A DNA stretch of 64,000 bases. Origin: JAEUMY01 sp033764435 (GTDB taxonomy: Bacteria; Pseudomonadota; Gammaproteobacteria; Burkholderiales; Usitatibacteraceae). Both the position numbers and the translations under genes were made by a program. The stretch covers positions 69,080 through 133,079 of the forward strand of contig JANRIX010000058.1 of the NCBI GenBank assembly GCA_033764435.1. The letters run 5' to 3'. How positions within the stretch are numbered: the stretch's first letter is position 1; every line of letters starts with the position of its first letter. Of this stretch, positions 1-8,299 are shown piece by piece. Under the pieces are notes generated by a model, which did no database searches, was not told where the DNA came from, and worked only from the letters and a program-made list of their open reading frames with translations.

Positions 1-43
1 GGAAGCGCTCGAGGATCCGGCTCGCCTGCTCCTTGACGTCTGA
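1..43 (+). CDS. sucB: SucB (E2 of 2-oxoglutarate dehydrogenase), 3' end only
   Basis: The first bases, read from position 2, encode EALEDPARLLLDV followed by TGA at 41-43. This is the typical C-terminal tail of dihydrolipoyllysine-residue succinyltransferase, the E2 core of the 2-oxoglutarate dehydrogenase complex of the TCA cycle. Only 13 residues are visible, so the call rests on this short match and on the downstream lpdA, which encodes the E3 subunit of the same complex and usually follows sucAB in betaproteobacteria. The rest of the gene lies outside the window. Confidence 0.75.
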   Translation, partial: EALEDPARLLLDV

Positions 44-45
44 TC

Positions 46-336
46 TTGGCCAGAAGCAAGAAATGGAAGCCCGCGAATCTCTTCAAGCGGGCTTTCTTTT
101 TCGTCGTCGGGTCGTTGTTGATCGGACTGCTGATTGTCGTGTTCGAGAAGCTGCTGGCCCTGCATCTGCCCAAGCATTTCTCAGTGTCCATCGGTGTAGG
201 TTTGGGTGTGGCGGTCGGCGTGGCGGTGATGAAACTGGTGAAACAACCCCCACTTTTCATGAAGAACGTGTCGCCCTGGGTCGCCGGTTTCTGTGCCGGT
301 CTGGGTGTGCATCTGGCGCGCTTCTGGCTGCGCTGA
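46..336 (+). CDS. Small membrane protein between sucB and lpdA
   Basis: A 96-residue protein starting with TTG two bases after the sucB stop; no ATG in this frame lies early enough to give a sensible protein. It has a basic N-terminus (MARSKKWKPANLFKR), then hydrophobic segments at about residues 16-36, 44-62 and 77-95, so it is probably an inner-membrane protein with two or three spans. I do not recognise the family. The tight spacing to sucB and the downstream lpdA suggest co-transcription with the 2-oxoglutarate dehydrogenase genes. The TTG start and lack of a clear ribosome binding site make the exact N-terminus uncertain. Confidence 0.55.
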   Translation: MARSKKWKPANLFKRAFFFVVGSLLIGLLIVVFEKLLALHLPKHFSVSIGVGLGVAVGVAVMKLVKQPPLFMKNVSPWVAGFCAGLGVHLARFWLR

Positions 337-363
337 GTCCTGACTCGCGGGCTCATTGAGCCT

Positions 364-375
364 GCGAATATTCGC
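364..375. repeat. Palindrome GCGAATATTCGC, copy 1
   Basis: Exact 12-bp palindrome in the gap before lpdA, ending 17 nt ahead of its ATG. Confidence 0.95.
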
Positions 376-392
376 GAATCGGAGAAACGGAA

Positions 393-1823
393 ATGTCGCA
401 ACAATTTGATGTCGTCGTCATCGGTGCCGGCCCCGGCGGCTACACCGCCGCCAACCGCGCAGGCCAGCTCGGCTTGAAAACCGCCTGTATCGAGGGCTGG
501 AAGAACGCCAAGGGCGACATGGCGCTGGGCGGCACTTGCCTCAACGTGGGTTGCATCCCGTCCAAGGCGCTGCTGGCGTCCTCCGAGGAATTCGAGAAGG
601 TCAGCCACCATCTCGACGTGCACGGCATCAGCGTCGCAGGTGCCAAGTTCGATCTGGCCAAGATGCAGGCGCGCAAGGACGGCATCGTCTCCAAGTTCAC
701 CAAAGGCATCGAGTTCCTGTTCAAGAAGAACAAGGTCACCTGGCTGCAGGGCTTCGGCAAGTTCGTGTCCGGTGGCGACGTGTACACCATTGAAGTCACG
801 AATGGCGACAAGAAGGAAACCATCACGGCCAAGCATGTCATTGTCGCCACGGGTTCCAAGGCCCGTCACCTGCCCGGCATCACGGTGGACAACGAGAATA
901 TCTGCGACAACGAAGGCGCATTGGCCCTGACCGCTGTGCCCAAGAAACTGGGCGTCATCGGTGCCGGCGTGATCGGCCTGGAGTTGGGCAGCGTGTGGCG
1001 CCGCCTGGGCGCGGAAGTCACAGTGCTGGAAGCGTTGCCCACTTTCCTCGCTGCTGCGGACGAAGCGGTTGCCAAGGAAGCGTGGAAAGCCTTCACCAAG
1101 GAGCAGGGTCTCAACATCAAGCTCGGCGTGAAGATCGACAAGGTCACGCAGAAGAAGAGCGGCATCACGGTCGAGTACCGCGATGACCAGGATCTCGCGC
1201 AGAAGCTGGAGTGCGACAAGCTCATCGTCTCCGTGGGGCGCATTCCCAACACCGACGGCCTGGATGCGGCTGCGGTCGGTCTCAAGGTCGGCGAGCGCGG
1301 CTTCATCGAGGTGGACGAGCATTGCAAGACCAACCTGCCCAATGTCTGGGCCATCGGCGACGTGGTGCGTGGCCCCATGCTGGCGCACAAGGCAGAGGAT
1401 GAAGGTGTCCTCGTGGCCGAGATGATCGCCGGCCAGAAGCCGCACCTCGACTACAACTGCATTCCCTGGATCATCTACACCTCGCCCGAGGTGGCGTGGG
1501 TGGGCAAGACCGAGCAGCAGCTCAAGGCCGAAGGTGTCGCCGTCAAGGTAGGCCAGGCACCCTTCATGATCAATGGCCGGGCGCTGGGCATGGCGACGGG
1601 TTCCGGCTTCGTGAAAATGATCGCGGATGCCAAGACCGACCGCATCCTGGGCGTGCACATCGTCCATGCCAATGCGTCGGAGCTGATCCAGGAAGCCGTG
1701 GTGGCGATGGAGTTTGCGGGCGCCTCTGAAGATATCGCGCGCATCACGCACGGACATCCGACGTTGTCCGAGGTCATGCGCGAGGCGGCGCTGGCGGTGG
1801 ACAAGCGCACGCTGAACATGTGA
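393..1823 (+). CDS. lpdA: Dihydrolipoyl dehydrogenase (E3)
   Basis: A 476-residue flavoprotein that re-oxidises the dihydrolipoyl group of E2, passing electrons through FAD to NAD+. Visible features are the FAD-binding GAGPGGY near residue 11, the redox-active disulfide in GGTCLNVGCIPSK (Cys49 and Cys54), the second dinucleotide fold GAGVIGLELG, the FAD segment NVWAIGDVV, and the C-terminal HGHPTLSE holding the catalytic His-Glu pair. Length is normal for the family. The ATG is preceded by GGAGAAACGGAA. Its place after sucB makes it the E3 of the 2-oxoglutarate dehydrogenase complex, although E3 may also serve other 2-oxo acid dehydrogenases. Confidence 0.96.
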   Translation: MSQQFDVVVIGAGPGGYTAANRAGQLGLKTACIEGWKNAKGDMALGGTCLNVGCIPSKALLASSEEFEKVSHHLDVHGISVAGAKFDLAKMQARKDGIVSKFTKGIEFLFKKNKVTWLQGFGKFVSGGDVYTIEVTNGDKKETITAKHVIVATGSKARHLPGITVDNENICDNEGALALTAVPKKLGVIGAGVIGLELGSVWRRLGAEVTVLEALPTFLAAADEAVAKEAWKAFTKEQGLNIKLGVKIDKVTQKKSGITVEYRDDQDLAQKLECDKLIVSVGRIPNTDGLDAAAVGLKVGERGFIEVDEHCKTNLPNVWAIGDVVRGPMLAHKAEDEGVLVAEMIAGQKPHLDYNCIPWIIYTSPEVAWVGKTEQQLKAEGVAVKVGQAPFMINGRALGMATGSGFVKMIADAKTDRILGVHIVHANASELIQEAVVAMEFAGASEDIARITHGHPTLSEVMREAALAVDKRTLNM

Positions 1824-1834
1824 ACGGGGCCAAC

Positions 1835-1846
1835 GCGAATATTCGC
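1835..1846. repeat. Palindrome GCGAATATTCGC, copy 2
   Basis: Lies between lpdA and zapE, ending 17 nt before the zapE GTG. Confidence 0.95.
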
Positions 1847-1863
1847 AATTCCCGGGTACGCCG

Positions 1864-3150
1864 GTGAGTCAGATTGAGTCGCTCAGTGCCGACGGCAACG
1901 GCGAAGACGTCGCCGTCGCCGAAGAACAGGTTGCCGGCGGCAGTCAGTTCTCCGGTCCGCTGGAGTGGTACTGGCATTACTCCCAGCGATCCGACTTCGA
2001 GACCGACCCGGCCCAGCTCGCCGTGCTGGAAAAGCTCCAGGCACTGCACGAGGAGCTGGTCGACTACAAGGCCTATCGCTCTGGCACGATCAATCGGGTC
2101 ATCACCAACATGGGACGCGGCAAGCGCCCGCCGCGCGGAATGTACATCTGGGGCAGCGTGGGGCGGGGCAAATCGCTGCTCATGGATGCGTTCTACAACG
2201 TGGTCCCGCTGGTGCGGAAGCGCCGCATCCATTTCCACGAGTTCATGCGCTGGGTGCACAGCGAGATGCGCCGGCTCTCGGGCGTGGAAGATCCGTTGGA
2301 TGTGATTTCGAACCAGGTGGCCAAGAAGCTGCGGCTCCTGTGTTTCGACGAATTCCATGTGAGCGACATCGCCGATGCGATGATCCTGGGACGCCTGCTG
2401 GATTTCATGACCGACAAGGGTGTGGTCATCGTGCTCACCAGCAACTACAAGCCCGATGATCTCTATCCGAATGGCCTGCAGCGCGAGCGCTTTCTGCCGG
2501 CCATCGAGATTCTCAAGTCACGTCTCGATGTCATCGAGATCGCCGGTCGCACCGATCATCGCCGCCGCATTCTTGAAGGCTTGAACGTGTATCACATGCC
2601 GCCCGGCACGCAAGCCGATGCGAAGCTGGCTGATGCCTTCGAGAGCCTGTCACGCGCCCGCTATGCGGAAAACGAGACCATCAGCATCGCCGACCGGCCC
2701 TTCAGGTTCCGCCGCCGCACCAAGGGCGTCATCTGGTTCGACTACGCGGAACTCTGCGTGAAGCCGCGTTCGCAGGTGGATTTCCTTGAGCTCGCCCAGC
2801 AATATCACACCGTGCTCATTTCCGACATTCCGCAGCTGGATGCCCAGGCGCAGTCGGACCAGGTGCGCCGTCTGACTTGGATGGTGGACATCTTCTACGA
2901 CACCCGAGTGAAGCTCATCGTGAGTGCGGAGGCGGAACCGGAAGAGCTGGTGCTGGATGCGCGCGGGGTACGCCTGGTCAGCGGTGCGGCGCGTAACACC
3001 CAGGACGAAGGCGGCGATCTGACCCAATTGGTGTCCGCCGAATTTGCCCGCACGGCCAGCCGGTTGCGCGAGATGCAATCGCGCGAGTACTTCTCGCTGC
3101 GCCACGCATCGGCTGTCGACCCCAAAGTGCTGGCCGGCACATCGAACTAG
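1864..3150 (+). CDS. zapE: ZapE / AFG1-family ATPase
   Basis: A 428-residue P-loop ATPase of the AFG1/LACE1/ZapE family. The Walker A motif GSVGRGKS is at residues 97-104, the Walker B segment is LLCFDEFHVSD, and VVIVLTSN is the sensor-1 strand. In E. coli ZapE associates with the Z-ring; the mitochondrial homologue helps in protein quality control. The start used here is GTG, 40 nt after lpdA, giving MSQIESLSA; the first 30 residues are low-complexity and the true start could be slightly different. The sucAB-lpdA-zapE order is common in betaproteobacteria, which supports the call. Confidence 0.9.
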   Translation: MSQIESLSADGNGEDVAVAEEQVAGGSQFSGPLEWYWHYSQRSDFETDPAQLAVLEKLQALHEELVDYKAYRSGTINRVITNMGRGKRPPRGMYIWGSVGRGKSLLMDAFYNVVPLVRKRRIHFHEFMRWVHSEMRRLSGVEDPLDVISNQVAKKLRLLCFDEFHVSDIADAMILGRLLDFMTDKGVVIVLTSNYKPDDLYPNGLQRERFLPAIEILKSRLDVIEIAGRTDHRRRILEGLNVYHMPPGTQADAKLADAFESLSRARYAENETISIADRPFRFRRRTKGVIWFDYAELCVKPRSQVDFLELAQQYHTVLISDIPQLDAQAQSDQVRRLTWMVDIFYDTRVKLIVSAEAEPEELVLDARGVRLVSGAARNTQDEGGDLTQLVSAEFARTASRLREMQSREYFSLRHASAVDPKVLAGTSN

Positions 3151-3164
3151 GTCACCCACCGATT

Positions 3165-3176
3165 GCGAATATTCGC
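3165..3176. repeat. Palindrome GCGAATATTCGC, copy 3
   Basis: In the zapE-acuI gap, 12 nt before the acuI ATG and abutting its GAGGAAA ribosome binding site. Confidence 0.95.
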
Positions 3177-3188
3177 GAGGAAATTTCC

Positions 3189-4172
3189 ATGTTCAAGGGA
3201 CTACTGCTCAGCAAGACCGACGACACCTTCTCCGCAGAGGTGAAGGACATCGCCGATAGCGAATTGCCTGAAGGTGATGTGCTGGTGCGAATCGAATACT
3301 CGACCCTCAACTACAAGGACGCGCTCGCCATCTGCAACAAGAGCCCCATCGTGCGCAAGTGGCCAATGGTGGCGGGCATCGATGGCGCCGGCGTGGTCGA
3401 GGAGAGCAACCATCCCGCCTGGAAGCCGGGAGACAAGGTCATCCTGAACGGGTTCGGCGTGGGCGAGTCGCACTGGGGTTGTCTCGCGGGCAAGGCGCGG
3501 CTGAAGGGCGACTGGCTGGTGCGCTTGCCGGATGCCTTCACCCCACGGCAGGCCATGGCCATCGGCACGGCGGGCTATACGGCGATGCTGTGTTGCCTGG
3601 CGCTTGAGCGCTTCGGGGTGGCGAAGGGGCAGGGCGAGATTCTGGTCACCGGCGCCTCGGGCGGCGTGGGCAGCATTGCCGTTTCGATACTGTCAGGCTG
3701 GGGCTATGACGTCGTCGCATCAACTGGCAAGCTGCAGGAGTCGGACTTCCTCAAATCGCTGGGCGCCAAGGCAGTGGTCGATCGCAGCGAATATTCGCAA
3801 CCGGGCAAGCCGCTGCAGAAGGAGCGCTGGGCAGGCGCCGTGGATTCGGTGGGCAGCCACACCCTGGTCAACGTCTGCGCCCAGACCAAGTATCGTGGCG
3901 TGGTCGCCGCCTGTGGACTGGCGCAGGGCATGGACTTCCCCGCATCGGTCGCGCCCTTCATCCTGCGCGGCGTCGTGCTGGCGGGCGTGGACAGTGTGTA
4001 TCAGCCGCTTGCCGTGCGCGAGGCGGCGTGGGCGAAGCTCGCCGCCGACCTTGATCGCGCAAAGCTCGATGCCATCACTGCCGAGATTGACTTGAGCGAT
4101 GCCGTGGATGCGGCCGCTGACTTGCTCGCCGGAAAAGTGCGCGGGCGCCTGGTGGTGAAGCTGCCGGGTTGA
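3189..4172 (+). CDS. acuI: Acrylyl-CoA reductase AcuI (MDR family, YhdH type)
   Basis: A 327-residue medium-chain dehydrogenase/reductase without the structural zinc loop. The N-terminus MFKGLLLSK, the segment TLNYKDALAICNKSPI, the motif GIDGAGVV and the NADPH-binding TGASGGVGS are typical of the YhdH/AcuI group, which reduces acrylyl-CoA to propionyl-CoA with NADPH. A GAGGAAATTTCC ribosome binding site precedes the ATG. A copy of the 12-bp palindrome sits inside the gene and encodes SEYSQ near residue 201. The propionyl-CoA synthetase gene follows on the same strand, which fits a role in acrylate or 3-hydroxypropionate assimilation. The substrate is inferred from family and neighbour. Confidence 0.88.
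   Translation: MFKGLLLSKTDDTFSAEVKDIADSELPEGDVLVRIEYSTLNYKDALAICNKSPIVRKWPMVAGIDGAGVVEESNHPAWKPGDKVILNGFGVGESHWGCLAGKARLKGDWLVRLPDAFTPRQAMAIGTAGYTAMLCCLALERFGVAKGQGEILVTGASGGVGSIAVSILSGWGYDVVASTGKLQESDFLKSLGAKAVVDRSEYSQPGKPLQKERWAGAVDSVGSHTLVNVCAQTKYRGVVAACGLAQGMDFPASVAPFILRGVVLAGVDSVYQPLAVREAAWAKLAADLDRAKLDAITAEIDLSDAVDAAADLLAGKVRGRLVVKLPG
3787..3798. repeat. Palindrome GCGAATATTCGC, copy 4
   Basis: Inside acuI; read as EYS. Confidence 0.95.
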
Positions 4173-4289
4173 TCCGGATCAGGGATTCACGGTTTTGCCC
4201 GGCCTGAAGCGTCCGGCGCGCATCAGGCAGAGTAAGATTTGCCGAGCCGCGCCCGCATCCATACCAAGACGACCGCCCCCGAGGAGAGC

Positions 4290-6203
4290 ATGAAAACCCA
4301 GGCCAAGCCCATCGGAAAGTACGCCAGCTTCTACCAGCGTTCACTCACCCAGCCCGAGACCTTCTGGACCGAGCAGGCCAAGTCCATCGACTGGATGAAG
4401 CCGTTTCAGCATGTGCGCGACTTCAGCCGCCCGCCGTTCTGCAAGTGGTTTGTCGGGGGGCACACCAATCTTTGCCACAACGCGCTGGATCGCCATCTGG
4501 CCAAGCGCAGCAATCAGAACGCCCTGATTTTCATCTCCGCGGAAACCGGCCAGACGGTCAGCTACACCTATCTTCAATTGCACGCTGAAGTGAACCGCTT
4601 CGCCGCGGTGCTGAAGGCGCAGGGGGTGGGCAAGGGCGATCGCGTGCTGATCTACATGCCTATGGTCCCGGAGGCGGTATTCGCCATGCTGGCCACGGTG
4701 CGCATCGGCGCCATTCACTCGGTGGTCTTCGGCGGCTTCGCGGCCGCATCGCTTGCCGCGCGCATCGATGATGCGCGTCCCAAGGTGTTGGTGACGGCCG
4801 ATGGGGGCCTGCGCATGGGACGCATCATTCCGCTGAAACCGCTGGCCGATGAGGCCATTGAGCTGGCGAAGTACAAGCCCGAGAAAGTGGTGCTGATCCA
4901 CCGCGGCCTCGACTACAGCGGCAAGCATGTGCCGGGTCGCGATGTGGCCTATGCCGCAGCACGACTGCAGCACCTTGACGCACAGGTGCCCTGCGAATCC
5001 CTGGAGTCTTCGCACCCGTCGTACATCCTCTACACCAGCGGCACAACCGGCAAGCCCAAGGGTGTGCAGCGTGACACGGGTGGCTACGCCGTCGCGCTGG
5101 CTGCGTCGATGAAGCACATTTTCGATTGCAAGCCGGGCGAGGTGTATTTCTCCACCTCCGACATCGGCTGGGTGGTGGGACACTCGTACATCGTCTACGG
5201 ACCGCTGATCAACGGTTCAACGACGGTGATGTTCGAAGGCGTGCCCATCAAGCCGGACCCCGGCGTATGGTGGCGCATCGTGGCGGAGCACAAGGTGACC
5301 ACCATGTTCTCCTCGCCCACGGCGATCCGCGTCCTGAAGAAGCAGGATCCGGCATGGCTCAAGAAGTACGACGTGTCGTCATTGCGCCTGCTCTTCCTGG
5401 CGGGCGAGCCGCTGGACGAACCGACCTCCGACTGGATCGAGAAGGGGCTCGGCGTGAAGATCATCGACAACTACTGGCAGACCGAGACCGGCTGGCCCAT
5501 CCTCTCGACATTCCAGGGCGTGGAGAAGATGCCGACCAAGCTTGGTGCGGCGGGCGTGCCTGCGTACGGTTACAAGCTGAAGCTGCTGCATGAGGAGACC
5601 GGTCAGGAGGTCGGGCCCGGCGAGAAGGGCGTTCTCACCATTGTGCCGCCGCTGCCCCCGGGCGCGATGAGCACCATCTGGGGCGATGACCATCGCTTCG
5701 TCGAAACCTACTTCAAGTCGTTCAAGACCGAGATGGTCTACTCCACGTTCGACTGGGCGACGCGGGACGAGAAGGGCTACCACACCGTGCTGGGCCGCTC
5801 CGACGACGTGATCAACGTGGCCGGACATCGACTCGGCACGCGCGAGATCGAGGAGGCCATCCAGATGCACAACAACATCGCCGAGGTGGCGGTGGTGGGT
5901 GTTGCGGATCAATTGAAGGGCCAGATTCCGATGGCCTTCGCCGTGGTAAAGAATGCAGACCGCATCGCCAGCAACGAGGGGCGCGAGCAGGAAGAGAAGG
6001 CGATCATGGCGACGGTGGACAAGGAACTCGGTGCCATCGCCCGGCCGGCACGCGTCCACTTCGTCACGCTGCTGCCCAAGACGCGCTCGGGCAAGCTTCT
6101 CCGCCGTTCCATCCAGGCGCTGTGCGAAGGCCGCGATCCGGGAGACCTCACCACCATCGAGGATCCGGGCGCGCTGGATCAGATCAAGGCGGCGCTGAAG
6201 TGA
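4290..6203 (+). CDS. prpE: Propionate-CoA ligase PrpE
   Basis: A 637-residue AMP-forming acyl-CoA synthetase of the acetyl/propionyl-CoA type. The phosphate-binding loop YTSGTTGKPKGVQRDTGG has the RDTGG tail that marks PrpE. Other motifs are NYWQTETGW, the hinge region GRSDDVINVAGHR, and the C-terminal TRSGKLLRR with the catalytic, acetylatable lysine. The start chosen (MKTQAKPIG) follows GAGGAGAG with ideal spacing; an upstream in-frame extension lacks support. It activates propionate with CoA and ATP and may also accept acrylate or 3-hydroxypropionate, which would feed the neighbouring acuI product. The gap to acuI is 117 nt. Confidence 0.93.
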   Translation: MKTQAKPIGKYASFYQRSLTQPETFWTEQAKSIDWMKPFQHVRDFSRPPFCKWFVGGHTNLCHNALDRHLAKRSNQNALIFISAETGQTVSYTYLQLHAEVNRFAAVLKAQGVGKGDRVLIYMPMVPEAVFAMLATVRIGAIHSVVFGGFAAASLAARIDDARPKVLVTADGGLRMGRIIPLKPLADEAIELAKYKPEKVVLIHRGLDYSGKHVPGRDVAYAAARLQHLDAQVPCESLESSHPSYILYTSGTTGKPKGVQRDTGGYAVALAASMKHIFDCKPGEVYFSTSDIGWVVGHSYIVYGPLINGSTTVMFEGVPIKPDPGVWWRIVAEHKVTTMFSSPTAIRVLKKQDPAWLKKYDVSSLRLLFLAGEPLDEPTSDWIEKGLGVKIIDNYWQTETGWPILSTFQGVEKMPTKLGAAGVPAYGYKLKLLHEETGQEVGPGEKGVLTIVPPLPPGAMSTIWGDDHRFVETYFKSFKTEMVYSTFDWATRDEKGYHTVLGRSDDVINVAGHRLGTREIEEAIQMHNNIAEVAVVGVADQLKGQIPMAFAVVKNADRIASNEGREQEEKAIMATVDKELGAIARPARVHFVTLLPKTRSGKLLRRSIQALCEGRDPGDLTTIEDPGALDQIKAALK

Positions 6204-6231
6204 TGCGGGACGTGTGCTTCCGCGCCGGTGC

Positions 6232-7095
6232 ATGATTCGCCAGGCGCTGGCGGATCTGCTGGCGTACTTTCTCGTTCCCGGCGCAATCGCGCTGCTGCCC
6301 TGCGGTACCGGCATGCGAGTGTCACGCTGGGTGGCACGACGCATGCGGTTGTTTGATGCCGATGCCCGCGCGACCCTGGCCGAAGCAGAGAAGGTGGCTC
6401 CAGTGGCAGATCGTGACGGCTGGCTCGAACGGAGCCGTCTGATGCGCATGCGTGATCAGGTCGACATGTATCACTGGCTGATCTGGGGCGATCGCTGGTT
6501 CCGCCATCACGTGATTGTTGAAGGGCAGTGGCCCGCTGCCCCGTTCGTCTCCGCCACGTTCCACTGGGGCGGGGCGTTGTGGGCGCTGCACAGCCTGCGC
6601 AGAACCACGGGAGGATTTGCAGGCGTTGCAGCGCCACCTTCCTGGACTGCGCTCAGGCATCGGCCAATCCTGTTCATCTACGTGCGCCTGCGCACCTGGG
6701 TCACCGCTCGTCTGCTAGGGGATGGCTTGGTCAACCCCGGTGCCGCAGCGAGGCTGCTCGTGCGCAAGCTGCGTGGCGGCACTGCGATCTGCGGATTGTG
6801 GGATGCGCCTGTCCGCCCCGGCGACAAGACGCTCGCGTCCACCCTTCAGGGCAAGGTCTTGACCCTGCCGCGCGGTCTGCCCGCCCTGGCTGCGCGCGAA
6901 CACCTCGCGTTGGTGCCGTTCCATGCCCACACCGATGCGCACACCGGCAAAGTGCACCTGGTCATCGAACCCGCGGTCAATCCGGAAAGTGAACTTGCCG
7001 GCGCAGACGCGCTGGCCGCCAGGCTGGATTACCTGATTCGTACCGAGCCTGCGTACTGGCATCATTGGTACCTGATGAATCTCGACAATCAGTGA
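6232..7095 (+). CDS. LpxL/HtrB-like lysophospholipid acyltransferase family protein
   Basis: A 287-residue protein with a hydrophobic N-terminus (LADLLAYFLVPGAIALLP) and the segment SATFHWGGALWALHSLRR, which resembles the HxxxxD/E acyltransferase motif of the LpxL/HtrB group although the acidic residue is not obvious. The C-terminal RLDYLIRTEPAYWHHWYLM also resembles that group, where R/W-rich ends are common. These enzymes transfer acyl chains to lipid A precursors or other glycolipids at the inner membrane. The next gene starts with GTG overlapping the stop (GTGA), so the two are translationally coupled. Similarity is weak and a divergent member of unknown substrate is most likely. Confidence 0.55.
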   Translation: MIRQALADLLAYFLVPGAIALLPCGTGMRVSRWVARRMRLFDADARATLAEAEKVAPVADRDGWLERSRLMRMRDQVDMYHWLIWGDRWFRHHVIVEGQWPAAPFVSATFHWGGALWALHSLRRTTGGFAGVAAPPSWTALRHRPILFIYVRLRTWVTARLLGDGLVNPGAAARLLVRKLRGGTAICGLWDAPVRPGDKTLASTLQGKVLTLPRGLPALAAREHLALVPFHAHTDAHTGKVHLVIEPAVNPESELAGADALAARLDYLIRTEPAYWHHWYLMNLDNQ

Positions 7096-7658
7096 GTCAG
7101 ATTGCTGCCAAATCGACCCTCAGCGAAGATGACCGCGCGGCGCATCTCGTGCCCGATCTGCTCGCGCCTGGCCTGCGCATCGTCTTCTGCGGCACGGCGC
7201 CAAGTCGCGCATCCGCTGCGGCGCGGGCCTACTATGCCAAACCCGGCAATCGTTTCTGGCCGGCACTCCATCGGGCAGGCATCACGCCGCGCCTGTTTGC
7301 GCCCGGCGAATATTCGCAGTTGCTGGCGCTGGGTGTGGGGCTGACGGATCTCTGCAAGGATCATGCGGGCACTGACGAGGAACTGCCCGCCGACGCGTTC
7401 GACGTGCCCGCATTGCATGCGAAGCTGGACGCATGCCGCCCGGACTGGATCGCGTTCACCAGCAAGAATGCGGCACGGGCAGCGCTGGGGCGTGCTGTGG
7501 ACTATGGCGAACAGCCCGAGCGGCTCGGGCGCGGGGCGACGCGCGTATACGTGCTGTGCTCACCGTCCGGGCTGGCCACGCGCTTCTGGCGGGAGGCGGT
7601 CTGGCTTGAGCTGGGCCAGCGCATCAACCGAGGACCAAAAGGCGGAAGGGCGGCATGA
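7092..7658 (+). CDS. Mug/TDG-like uracil-DNA glycosylase superfamily protein
   Basis: A 188-residue protein with the Mug-like fold signature: motif 1 VFCGTAPSRASAAARAYYA followed by KPGNRFWPALHRAGITP, the conserved GVGLTDL, and motif 2 VLCSPSGLATRFW. Such enzymes remove uracil or other damaged bases from mismatches. In E. coli Mug motif 1 reads GINPG with a key asparagine; here the equivalent is GTAPS, so that asparagine is absent. Some bacterial relatives also lack it, so activity on other lesions is possible. The GTG start overlaps the previous stop, and the gene end overlaps the next ATG (ATGA). A palindrome copy encodes GEYSQ. Confidence 0.78.
   Translation: MSQIAAKSTLSEDDRAAHLVPDLLAPGLRIVFCGTAPSRASAAARAYYAKPGNRFWPALHRAGITPRLFAPGEYSQLLALGVGLTDLCKDHAGTDEELPADAFDVPALHAKLDACRPDWIAFTSKNAARAALGRAVDYGEQPERLGRGATRVYVLCSPSGLATRFWREAVWLELGQRINRGPKGGRAA
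7306..7317. repeat. Palindrome GCGAATATTCGC, copy 5
   Basis: Inside the Mug-like gene; read as EYS. Confidence 0.95.
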
Positions 7659-8236
7659 ATCCACTGCACGAAGCCAAGGTCACGCTGCGCAAGCGAATTC
7701 TTGCTGCCCGTGAAGCCATGCCGGCAACGCAGCGCAAGCTCGAGTCGATGCTGCTTTGCGGGCGGCTAAACGCGAATATTCGCTACCAGCGCGCGCACGC
7801 AGTGCTGGCCTACGCCGGCTTCGGTACCGAGGTCGACACGACTGAATTCCTGCGCACGGTGCTTGCCGATGGCAAGGCGCTGGCGCTGCCGCGCATCGAT
7901 AAGGCTCGCAATGTCCTCACACTCTACCGAGTGGAAGACCTCGATCGCGACCTTGAATCCGGCCCCTGGGGTATCCGCGAGCCGAAGGTCAATCCGGCAC
8001 GAATATTCGCATTGCGTGAAGCCGAATTCGTGCTGACGCCCGGTCTGGCGTTCGATCCCGAATGCAATCGCATGGGCTATGGCAAGGGCTACTACGACCG
8101 CCTCTTCGCCGACTGCCCGGGCGAGATTCCGTATCGGCTGGCGCTCGCCTTCGATTGCCAGATTGTTGATCACGTGCCGGTGAGCACGTCCGACGTCAGA
8201 CTGGATGCCGTCATTGCGCCATCGCGCGAATACTGA
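7655..8236 (+). CDS. fau: 5-formyltetrahydrofolate cyclo-ligase
   Basis: A 193-residue enzyme that converts 5-formyl-THF to 5,10-methenyl-THF with ATP. Recognisable parts are the N-terminal LRKRILAAREAM, the substrate region GWGIREP-like GPWGIREPK, the VLTPGLAFDPECNRMGYGKGYYDR signature, and the C-terminal VPVSTSDVRLDAVIAP. It overlaps the preceding gene by four bases and is followed 63 nt later by folD, so two one-carbon folate enzymes lie side by side. One exact palindrome copy encodes ANIR, and a second copy with a single mismatch (7999-8010) encodes RIFA. Confidence 0.93.
   Translation: MNPLHEAKVTLRKRILAAREAMPATQRKLESMLLCGRLNANIRYQRAHAVLAYAGFGTEVDTTEFLRTVLADGKALALPRIDKARNVLTLYRVEDLDRDLESGPWGIREPKVNPARIFALREAEFVLTPGLAFDPECNRMGYGKGYYDRLFADCPGEIPYRLALAFDCQIVDHVPVSTSDVRLDAVIAPSREY
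7772..7783. repeat. Palindrome GCGAATATTCGC, copy 6
   Basis: Inside the cyclo-ligase gene; read as ANIR. Confidence 0.95.
7999..8010. repeat. Near-copy of the palindrome (ACGAATATTCGC)
   Basis: One mismatch at the first base; read as RIFA in the cyclo-ligase gene, 216 nt after copy 6. Confidence 0.7.
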
Positions 8237-8299
8237 TGGCGGGCGCTGCCCATGCGCAAAGCCACTACAATTCCGCATCCCGACCAGCATGCCTTTCCC

